Below are positions 1 through 4,933 of a stretch of DNA of 7,419 bases, in pieces. Where the stretch lies: contig JAHFUU010000059.1 in assembly GCA_023264915.1 (NCBI GenBank), positions 1,758 to 9,176 on the forward strand, read 5' to 3'. A program made the position numbers and the translations under genes. The notes beneath the pieces are model-generated. The model did no database searches and was not told where the DNA came from. It saw only the letters and a list, made by a program, of their open reading frames with translations. Source of the DNA: Microthrixaceae bacterium (GTDB taxonomy: Bacteria > Actinomycetota > Acidimicrobiia > Acidimicrobiales > Acidimicrobilacustridaceae). Positions within the stretch are counted from its first letter, which is position 1. Every line of letters starts with the position of its first letter.

Positions 1-2
1 CT

Positions 3-488
3 TGCATCGCAGAGAAGGCAGGCGTCACCCAGCGCACCTTGTTCAACCAGTTCGGCGACATGAAGACCCTGTTCGCCGCAGCCGCCCGGCGCCACACGCA
101 GCGGGTGGCCAGCCTCCTGCCTGCTGCCGTGCCTGGCGATCGGCAGACCCGCGTCGACCACTTCAGCGACCAGCTGGCACGACTGCTCGAAGAGGTGATG
201 AACATCAGGTGGTCTGTGATGACCTCAGCCGAGGGCCGAGCGCGATATGGCGAGAGCCTCATGCTCTTCAACGCCGCGATCCGCCACCAGCTCGGCACGG
301 CATTCGACGAGGAGCTGTCCCAGCTGCCCGAGGCGGACCGTTCGGCTGTTCTCGATCTGCTCGAGATCGAAGGCGACCCCTTGACCTGGCGGCTGCGGCG
401 GGTCCAGCAAGGGCGTTCGTTCGAGGAGGCCACCGCGCTCCTGCGCCGAGCGATCGACGCCCAACTGGGCAGCCAGCCAGACACCTAG
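3..488 (+). CDS. TetR-family transcriptional regulator, 5' end outside the window
   Basis: This is the C-terminal part of a one-component DNA-binding repressor. The open frame runs in from the left edge and ends at TAG 486-488, leaving 161 residues. The first residues read IAEKAGVTQRTLFNQFGDMK, which is the second half of a TetR helix-turn-helix: 'AGV' turn, recognition helix, then the usual aromatic 'F..F.' and 'K..L' that start helix 4. The first methionine in view (base 39) lies inside this motif, so it is not the start. The rest is alpha-helical, with many Arg, Glu and Leu, as expected for the ligand-binding and dimerisation domain; this part diverges too much within the family to name the ligand. 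No target gene is adjacent. The next gene starts 573 nt away on the same strand, and a 25-bp palindrome at 791-815 is the only operator-like site nearby. The family call is firm; ligand and regulon are unknown. Confidence 0.9.
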   Translation, partial: CIAEKAGVTQRTLFNQFGDMKTLFAAAARRHTQRVASLLPAAVPGDRQTRVDHFSDQLARLLEEVMNIRWSVMTSAEGRARYGESLMLFNAAIRHQLGTAFDEELSQLPEADRSAVLDLLEIEGDPLTWRLRRVQQGRSFEEATALLRRAIDAQLGSQPDT

Positions 489-489
489 C

Positions 490-502
490 GGGGCTGCGCC
501 CC
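490..502 (+). terminator. Short GC hairpin just after the TetR gene, possible terminator
   Basis: GGGGC (490-494) and GCCCC (498-502) pair around a TGC loop, starting one base after the TetR stop codon. GGCTG/CAGCC (492-496 and 502-506) is a competing fold. No T-run follows, so this would be a weak or Rho-assisted terminator. Seven-pair arms at 554-560 and 564-570 (one G-U, GTT loop) form a second candidate a little downstream. A very similar block (GGGGC, TCG, GCCCC) occurs at 1926-1938. Confidence 0.35.
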
Positions 503-731
503 AGCCCGACAAGTCGTGTGTCCGGGATGGGATCCGCGGCTCCTCATCTGTTGGGGCGCCGTTGGCGCTCACACCTGGTTCCGTGTGGGGCCCGCTCGCT
601 GCCGCTCGGTGTTCGTACGGGCAAGCCCAAAGATCGAGCGAGGTGACCGTCGGGCTGTGGTGGCATCTTCGAGCTTGCCTCGGCCAGAGGCTGACTCGCG
701 CTTGTCGTGATTCAACCTTGGAGGATCTCTA

Positions 732-784
732 CGCAGATCAGCTCTGCCGTAGCCGGATCAGGGTCCGGCAGGCAGATGATCGCG
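732..784. other. Long imperfect hairpin, possible structured leader RNA
   Basis: Four pairs of arms nest in register. CGC 732-734 pairs with GCG 782-784, GATCA 736-740 with TGATC 777-781, CTGCC 744-748 with GGCAG 771-775, and GCCGGA 752-757 with TCCGGC 764-769, around a six-base loop TCAGGG. That makes 19 base pairs, broken only by a one-base bulge and two 3x1 internal loops. All pairs were read directly from the sequence. The regular alternation of stem and small asymmetric loop looks more like a folded RNA or a decayed inverted repeat than chance. No protein-binding consensus or known riboswitch core was recognised. Function unknown. Confidence 0.6.
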
Positions 785-790
785 GGTCCA

Positions 791-815
791 GCTCGACACC
801 GGACCGGTGTCGAGC
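791..815. promoter_or_regulatory. Perfect 25-bp palindrome, operator candidate
   Basis: GCTCGACACCGG (791-802) is mirrored exactly by CCGGTGTCGAGC (804-815) around a single central A (803). Symmetry stops at the next base on each side. Twelve-base arms with a one-base centre suit a site for a dimeric repressor such as a TetR-family protein. It could also form an RNA hairpin with 11 pairs and a three-base loop, but no T-run follows. It starts only 6 bp after the hairpin at 732-784 and lies about 300 bp after the partial TetR gene and 246 bp before the SAF start. The palindrome is certain; the operator role is inference. Confidence 0.5.
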
Positions 816-891
816 GGCAAACGATCGAGGGCTCCAACAGGGTCGCCGAGCAGAAGGGCTCCCGCACAGGCCTGGCGTCAGGACATGCCCC

Positions 892-920
892 TTCCCCAGC
901 TCGGTCGTACCGCCTATATT
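892..920 (+). promoter_or_regulatory. Weak promoter candidate for the SAF gene
   Basis: TATATT (915-920) matches the TATAAT box at five of six bases and stands out in very GC-rich DNA. A poor -35 match, TTCCCC (892-897), lies 17 bp upstream. If used, it would give a leader of roughly 135 nt before the ATG at 1062, and the two inverted repeats at 732-815 would lie upstream of the promoter as DNA sites and not within the leader. Confidence 0.22.
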
Positions 921-1052
921 CTCCGGCACTCGCCGAACCTCGGCCCGTGCCCGGCCTTCACCGGACATCTCATCGCCACCGGGGCCGACACTCCCCCCGG
1001 CACGCGACCGCAATGATCGTCTTCACCCGGCACAGCTCGGGTGCTGCCCGAC

Positions 1053-1057
1053 GGAGG
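1053..1057 (+). promoter_or_regulatory. Ribosome binding site fixing the SAF gene start
   Basis: GGAGG lies four bases before ATG 1062. The in-frame GTG at 1041 has no such site and would add only seven residues, so 1062 is the better start. Confidence 0.75.
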
Positions 1058-1061
1058 TTCG

Positions 1062-1721
1062 ATGCGCATCTACTCGTGGCGCTGGCGGGTGACCCGAGCC
1101 CACCCAACTCTTTACCGGGTGGCCACTGTGGTGGTCGCCATCTCGACAGCCGGAGCAACCGCGACCCTCGTGCGGCAGGCCGAGCTGAGGGCCGAGGCCT
1201 GGGGCCCGGGGCGCGAGGTCCCGGTCGCCACACACGACCTGCCAATGGGGACTGTGGTCGCCGACAGCGACTACCGGATGGAGGCTCGACCCACGACGCT
1301 CGTCCCTGCCGGTGCCCCGAGCCCGACCGATCCCCTGGTGGGAAGGGTGATCGTCAGCGCTGTGTTCGAAGGTGAGCCCCTGACGGTTGGCCGCCTAGGG
1401 CCCGATGGGGTCAGTGGGCTCTCAGCCATGCTTCCTCCGGGAAGCGTCGCAATGCTTGTACCTGGAACGGCCCACCTACCACGGCTGGAGGTGGGTGACG
1501 CCGTCGAGCTCTTCGGCAGTGACCGCAGCCTCGGGGTCGGCCAGACCGGTCCGGCTCCAGCAGCGCGCGGAGGGGGCGTCGAGCCCGCCGGCCACTCCGG
1601 CACGGTCCTCGATGTGGCAACCGACGGTTCGATAACGGTGGCCGTAGACGCTCGCGACGCCAGCACGGTCGCGTCTGCGATCCTTGACGGATCGGTCCTG
1701 GTGGCCTTGACACACCACTGA
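1062..1721 (+). CDS. Membrane-anchored SAF-domain protein, CpaB/RcpC-like
   Basis: This 219-residue protein starts with a basic N-terminus (MRIYSWRWRV) and one hydrophobic segment at about residues 17-37, so it is probably anchored with its bulk outside the cytoplasm. Residues 53-110 fit a SAF domain: 'VPVATHDLPMGTVV' matches the usual 'vPvA..dlp.Gtvv' opening, followed by 'DPLVGRVIVSAVFEGEPLT'. Next comes a CpaB-like stretch, 'LPPGSVAMLVP' and 'LEVGDAVELFG' (about 125-152), a Gly/Pro/Ala-rich linker at 160-180, and a beta-rich end (VLDVATDGSITVAVDA). In Flp/Tad pilus systems CpaB acts in the periplasm with the secretin, but no pilus genes (ATPase, Flp pilin, TadB/C) are in view. Orphan SAF proteins of this size may have another role. 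The last 30 or so bases of the region are copied downstream at 1763-1794. Domain call is good; pilus role is doubtful. Confidence 0.8.
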   Translation: MRIYSWRWRVTRAHPTLYRVATVVVAISTAGATATLVRQAELRAEAWGPGREVPVATHDLPMGTVVADSDYRMEARPTTLVPAGAPSPTDPLVGRVIVSAVFEGEPLTVGRLGPDGVSGLSAMLPPGSVAMLVPGTAHLPRLEVGDAVELFGSDRSLGVGQTGPAPAARGGGVEPAGHSGTVLDVATDGSITVAVDARDASTVASAILDGSVLVALTHH

Positions 1722-1762
1722 CGGCTGGCAGGCCCTGTTCGGCGAAGAGCCACCATTCCCGA

Positions 1763-1794
1763 GGATCGGTCCTGGTGGCCTTGACGCATCACTG
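1763..1794 (+). repeat. Second copy of the SAF gene's 3' end
   Basis: Bases 1763-1785 are identical to 1689-1711, which encode the end of the SAF protein (23 bp, starting GGATCGGTCCTGG). Similarity continues to 1794 versus 1720 with two mismatches, so 30 of 32 bases match. The offset is 74 bp, not a multiple of three, so the copy is not a reading-frame extension. It runs straight into the first unit of the tandem array. Confidence 0.85.
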
Positions 1795-1925
1795 TCTCTG
1801 ACACATCACCGTCTCTGACACATCACCGTCTCTGACACATCACCGTCTCTGACACATCACCGTCTCTGACACATCACCGTCTCTGACACATCACCGTCTC
1901 TGACGCATCACTGTCTCTGACACAT
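1782..1925. repeat. Tandem array of a 17-bp unit, eight full copies and a partial ninth
   Basis: Units start at 1782, 1799, 1816, 1833, 1850, 1867, 1884 and 1901, and an 8-bp piece (TGACACAT) at 1918 ends the array. The six inner units are identical: TGACACATCACCGTCTC. The first and last full units are identical to each other and differ at two places: TGACGCATCACTGTCTC. There are no spacers, so this is not CRISPR. The unit length is not a multiple of three and contains TGA, so every + frame is closed, and the reverse strand is broken by stops as well. At the two variant junctions an inverted motif TGTC-TCT-GACA forms (1793-1803 and 1912-1922); elsewhere only GTC-TCT-GAC. The end of the SAF gene (1708-1724) resembles a unit at 13 of 17 bases. 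Function unknown; likely prone to copy-number change. Confidence 0.95.
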
Positions 1926-1938
1926 GGGGCTCGGCCCC
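1926..1938. terminator. GC hairpin at the end of the tandem array
   Basis: GGGGC (1926-1930) pairs with GCCCC (1934-1938) around TCG, directly after the partial last unit. The block and the bases that follow (GGCCCTGACGAG) closely resemble the hairpin after the TetR gene (490-502, then AGCCCGACAAG). This suggests a shared terminator or repeat type in this genome. No T-run follows. Confidence 0.35.
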
Positions 1939-2236
1939 GGCCCTGACGAGACTGCCTGGGACCCTCCGGGTGCTGCGCCCCTTCGTGCTCGCGTCCAACG
2001 TGGCGACGATCGCACGGCCAGGCGCCAGCCGGGGTGACGACCCGGCTGGCAGGAATGTCGGCCATCTCCGGCACCCTGTCACGGGACACCCGCCGATCGT
2101 GGGCCGGCTGGGCATCCGGCTCGGTGCCGGGTCGCCGAACCGGCCTGCCTTGCCCTGACCGCCTGGGCGCTGGAACACTTCTCGTGCCGCCAGGTCCGGG
2201 GCCCGGCGGACGCCCCCGGCGAAAGGACCCCGACAC
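1939..2236. other. Gene-free stretch before the CapA-like gene
   Basis: No convincing gene was found. Open frames on the minus strand that run from the array into the capA-like gene, and a plus-strand frame from 2034, have Arg/Pro/Gly-rich sequences without family signatures and overlap the real gene out of frame. The stretch holds a strong hairpin (2024-2050) and several shorter GC-rich inverted repeats, including GTCCG/CGGAC arms shortly before the capA ribosome site. No clear -10/-35 pair was found, although the capA-like gene should have a promoter here. Confidence 0.55.
2024..2050. other. Perfect hairpin with 10-bp arms
   Basis: GCCAGCCGGG (2024-2033) is matched exactly by CCCGGCTGGC (2041-2050) around the loop GTGACGA. 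It lies midway between the tandem array and the capA-like gene, 186 bp before that gene's start. No T-run follows on either strand, so a simple intrinsic terminator is not clear. It could end transcripts from the SAF gene and array, act in the capA leader RNA, or bind a dimeric regulator. Confidence 0.5.
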
Positions 2237-3454
2237 GTGCGTGCCTGTCCCAACCGTGCTGCGGCCGTCGCCGCGTCGGTACTGCTCCTTGTTGCCTCGG
2301 CGTGCTCGCGCTCTGATGAGTCGACCGGCGCGGCCGCGGGTGGCGGGGCGCCAGTGGGGGGCCAGCCTGGCGGCGAGAGCTCTGACCAGCAGGCAACGAC
2401 GACGACCACCACATTCGTGCCGCGCCGGTTCACGATCGGTGCCACCGGTGACATCTTGGTCCATGCGCCGGTCATGCGATCGGCCACCGCGTACGCCGGC
2501 GGCAAGGGCTATGACTTCAACCCCATGTTCGACGACGTCCGCGACATGATCTCCGGTGTCGACCTGGCCATCTGCCACCAGGAGACACCGATCTCAGCTG
2601 ACGGCAAGAACCTGACGGTTCCGAACACGCTCAGCTTCAACGCCCCGAAGGAGATCGCGCCGGCGCTCAAGGCTGCCGGCTTCGAGGGGTGTGACACTGC
2701 CTCGAACCACACCTATGACCGCCAGCTCTCAGGCGTGATCCAGACCCTTGACATGCTCGACGCCGCCGGTCTCAAGCACGCCGGCAGCACCCGGAGTGCC
2801 GCCGATGCCGACTCGGCGCCGATCTATGACGTGAAGGGAGTCAAGGTAGGCCACCTCGCGTACTCCTACACGATCTACAACAACGCGGGCCCGAGCCTCC
2901 AGGTGCCCCCTGACGCGCCCTGGCTGAAGTCGATGCTCTGGCCCGCAGTCGGCAAGGACGGCATCCTCGCAGATGCTGCCAAGCTCAAGGCCAAAGGTGC
3001 AGACGTCGTGCTGGTGAGCATGCACTGGGGCGATCAGTACATCTCCAAACCCAACGCTCAGCAGCAGCAGCTTGCGGCCGACCTGCTCGCTTCACCCGAC
3101 GTCGACCTGATACTTGGTGACCACGTGCACGTCGTGCAGCCATGCCAGAAGATCAACGACAAGTACGTGATCTACGGGATGGGCAACTTCTTGTCGAACC
3201 AATCCCCCACCCAGGACCGCTCCCTCAAGGTCGAGAACCAGGACGGGTCGTGGTACCAGTGGGAGTTCGCCGAGACCTCCCCGAAGGTCTTCAAGGCGCA
3301 GAGCATGCAGTTCGCACCCACGTGGGTCGTGACCCAAGGGCACAAGGTCTCGCGTGCGACACCGGACAAGTTCGGCCAGTCCCACGACCGCACGGTCAAG
3401 GTGATGGGTTCTCTCGGTCCCCTCGGCGCGTGTGACGCCAAGCCCATGTACTGA
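2237..3454 (+). CDS. CapA-family lipoprotein (PGA_cap metallophosphatase-like fold)
   Basis: The 405-residue product begins at GTG 2237, with GAAAGGA nine bases upstream. No other start in this frame keeps the whole signal peptide. Residues 1-23 are a lipoprotein signal: positively charged start, hydrophobic core AAVAASVLLLV, lipobox ASAC with Cys23 as the lipid site. A Ser/Gly/Thr-rich linker (24-60) follows, then the CapA domain from about 65 to 325. Its motifs are GD at 71-72, CHQET at 113-117, SNH at 156-158, HWG at 263-265, GDHVHVVQP at 294-302 and GMGNF at 314-318. In the family the Asp, Glu, Asn and His residues of these motifs line a metal-dependent phosphatase-like site, and CapA/PgsA proteins are linked to poly-gamma-glutamate capsule formation. 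No pgsB/C genes are near, so a general envelope role is equally possible. Four cysteines outside the signal (113, 152, 303, 399) could form two disulfides. It converges on pmbA. Confidence 0.9.
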   Translation: MRACPNRAAAVAASVLLLVASACSRSDESTGAAAGGGAPVGGQPGGESSDQQATTTTTTFVPRRFTIGATGDILVHAPVMRSATAYAGGKGYDFNPMFDDVRDMISGVDLAICHQETPISADGKNLTVPNTLSFNAPKEIAPALKAAGFEGCDTASNHTYDRQLSGVIQTLDMLDAAGLKHAGSTRSAADADSAPIYDVKGVKVGHLAYSYTIYNNAGPSLQVPPDAPWLKSMLWPAVGKDGILADAAKLKAKGADVVLVSMHWGDQYISKPNAQQQQLAADLLASPDVDLILGDHVHVVQPCQKINDKYVIYGMGNFLSNQSPTQDRSLKVENQDGSWYQWEFAETSPKVFKAQSMQFAPTWVVTQGHKVSRATPDKFGQSHDRTVKVMGSLGPLGACDAKPMY

Positions 3455-3470
3455 CTCGCATCGGCGAGCA

Positions 3471-3517
3471 GCCGCCGAGACCGCTTCGGCGGGCGGTGAC
3501 GGCAACAGCTCGGCGGC
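3471..3517. terminator. Two-level hairpin between convergent genes, probable two-way terminator
   Basis: An outer stem of nine perfect pairs (GCCGCCGAG 3471-3479 with CTCGGCGGC 3509-3517) encloses an inner hairpin CCGC-TTCG-GCGG (3481-3492). On the plus strand the inner loop is C(UUCG)G, a very stable RNA tetraloop. It starts 16 nt after the CapA stop and ends 42 nt from the PmbA stop on the other strand, where a shared terminator is expected. There is no T-run, as is common in high-GC actinobacteria. Confidence 0.55.
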
Positions 3518-3559
3518 AGGGCGGCCGGCAGGAGGTGGAACGGTGAGCGGGTACCCGTG

Positions 3560-4912
3560 TCAGGTGCCACTGATCGTCACGTCGCGGATGACGATGCTCA
3601 CGCCCGCCGCGCTCATCGGGAGCCATTCGAGGTCGTTGCCGATGGCTGACACGTCGAGCAGCATTCGTTGAAGCGTCGAAGCGATGGTGAACTCGCGGAG
3701 CGGCTCGGCCAGCTCACCTCCCCGGATCCGCAGGCCTTCGGCCCCGGTCGAGAAGTCGCCGCTGACCGGATTGACTCCCGAATGCAGGCCAGAGACATCC
3801 TGGACCACCAGTCCCTCTCCCACGTCGGAGACGAGCTCTGCCTGTGAGCGCCCGCCCGGAAGGAGGGTGACCGCCTGGGTGCCCACCCCCGGGGTCGACT
3901 TGAAGCCGCCCCGGACTGCCGAGCCGGTCGAGCAGGTGCCGGCACGTCGAGCCGTGTACGCGTTGTGAACGAACCGATCGAGGGTGCCGCCCGCGATCAA
4001 CACGTTGCGGCGGCACGCCAAGCCCTCGCCGTCGGTGTCAGTGGCGGTGAACGACGCTGGATCGGTTGGATCGTCGACAAGGGTCACGATGGGCGCTGCC
4101 ACCTCGTCACCCAGGCGTTCGGCGAACAGCGAGCGACCCTTCAGGACCGATTCGCCGTTGAGCGTGTAGCCGAGCAAGGCCAGGAACTGCGCAGTCACCC
4201 AGGGGTCCAACACGACGGTCATCCGCTCGCTGGCCGGCTTGGTGGCACCCAGCAGGCGCGTTGCCCGCCGCCCCGCTTCGGCGGCAACCTTGGCGATGTC
4301 GAGGTCGCCGGGCTCACGACCGACCGAGAAGCCAAAGCCGGTCTGGGTCTCGCCAGCCTCTGTTGCCATCGCATAGGTGGACAGGTAACAAGACGTCTCG
4401 CGCCCTGCGTTGCGGACACCTGTGGTCGAGGCGATCGCACCCTCGAACCTGCTGTCGACGTACTCCGCGGACTCGATGCCAGAGATCCGCGGGTCTGCGG
4501 CCCGCACGGCACGCTCGAGCTCCAGAGCCATCTCGATCTTCCGGTCGATCGGGTAGCCGACGAGGGCTTCGCGGTACAGGTCAAGGTCAGGGATCGGGAC
4601 CCCGTCAGGCTCGGCCAACCCCTGGAACTCGTCTGAGGTCCCGAAGCTCGCGTTGTCCCGCGCCTCGGAGAGGGTCTCGGCCAGCGAGCCGTCATCGAGT
4701 GTGGCCGCGTAGGCGAAACCCTGCTTCCCGTCGAGGATCACCCGTATCCCGACGCCCTGGGACTGGGCGGAGGACAGCGACTCGACCTCACCCTCATAGA
4801 CCTTGATCTCGGTGTCGACCCCCCGGATCACGACAGCTTCCACCTGCTCGCCGCCCCTCGCCCGGGCGAGGACCCTGTCGCCCACCTCTAGAAGGTCATC
4901 CAGATCATCCAT
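3560..4912 (-). CDS. pmbA: TldE/PmbA subunit of the TldD/TldE metalloprotease
   Basis: The product has 450 residues, the same length as typical PmbA. It is the partner that lacks the zinc motif: where TldD has HEACGH, this chain reads 'VVLDPWVTAQFLALLGYT' (233-250). The C-terminal part carries the family hallmark SGLHSGVNPVSGDFSTG (374-390) and GGELAEPLREFTIA (398-411), then the GNDL block (425-428). The N-terminal half has the alpha/beta domain with 'GVGIRVI..GKQGFAYA' (53-69). In Escherichia coli TldD and TldE form a cytosolic heterodimer that trims unstructured peptides, including the microcin B17 leader and the antitoxin CcdA; the natural substrate here is unknown. The start at ATG (4910-4912) has AGGAG seven bases upstream, and the gene follows tldD by 21 nt, so the two are surely cotranscribed. 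No precursor-peptide gene was seen nearby. Confidence 0.95.
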   Translation of the reverse strand: MDDLDDLLEVGDRVLARARGGEQVEAVVIRGVDTEIKVYEGEVESLSSAQSQGVGIRVILDGKQGFAYAATLDDGSLAETLSEARDNASFGTSDEFQGLAEPDGVPIPDLDLYREALVGYPIDRKIEMALELERAVRAADPRISGIESAEYVDSRFEGAIASTTGVRNAGRETSCYLSTYAMATEAGETQTGFGFSVGREPGDLDIAKVAAEAGRRATRLLGATKPASERMTVVLDPWVTAQFLALLGYTLNGESVLKGRSLFAERLGDEVAAPIVTLVDDPTDPASFTATDTDGEGLACRRNVLIAGGTLDRFVHNAYTARRAGTCSTGSAVRGGFKSTPGVGTQAVTLLPGGRSQAELVSDVGEGLVVQDVSGLHSGVNPVSGDFSTGAEGLRIRGGELAEPLREFTIASTLQRMLLDVSAIGNDLEWLPMSAAGVSIVIRDVTISGT

Positions 4913-4933
4913 GGTTCACTCCTGCTGCCAGGA

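Larger units (their letters stand above)
489..1061. other. Gene-free stretch between TetR and SAF genes, rich in inverted repeats
   Basis: No open frame here looks like a real protein. The frames that cross the region on both strands are rich in Arg, Pro and Ser, resemble no family I know, and some run on into the SAF gene out of frame. The region holds small hairpins behind the TetR gene, a long imperfect hairpin (732-784), a perfect 25-bp palindrome (791-815), and one AT-rich TATATT hexamer (915-920) that could be a -10 box for the SAF gene. No tRNA-like sequence was seen. Confidence 0.6.

Noticed and set aside
2..646. Long open frame overlapping the TetR gene
   Set aside because: Arg/Pro/His-rich translation without family signatures, out of frame with the clear TetR helix-turn-helix frame.
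732..784. Integron attC site
   Set aside because: The hairpin has asymmetric bulges, but no GTTRRRY/RYYYAAC core pair is present at its ends.
707..1375. 222-codon open frame across the gene-free region into the SAF gene
   Set aside because: Low-complexity Arg/Gly/Pro composition, no recognised motif, no good ribosome site, and it overlaps the SAF gene in another frame.
1782..1925. CRISPR array
   Set aside because: Units adjoin with no spacers between them, at 17 bp they are too short for CRISPR repeats, and no cas gene is present.
1874..2578. Minus-strand open frames (234 and 204 codons) from the array into the capA-like gene
   Set aside because: They are antisense to the capA-like gene, with shadow-type composition; their C-terminal SETVM-QRR ending is merely the translated tandem repeat.
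3357..3367. Half-match to the 791-815 palindrome inside the CapA-like gene
   Set aside because: Only one arm (CGACACCGGAC) is present, inside coding sequence and without the mirrored half, so chance is likely.
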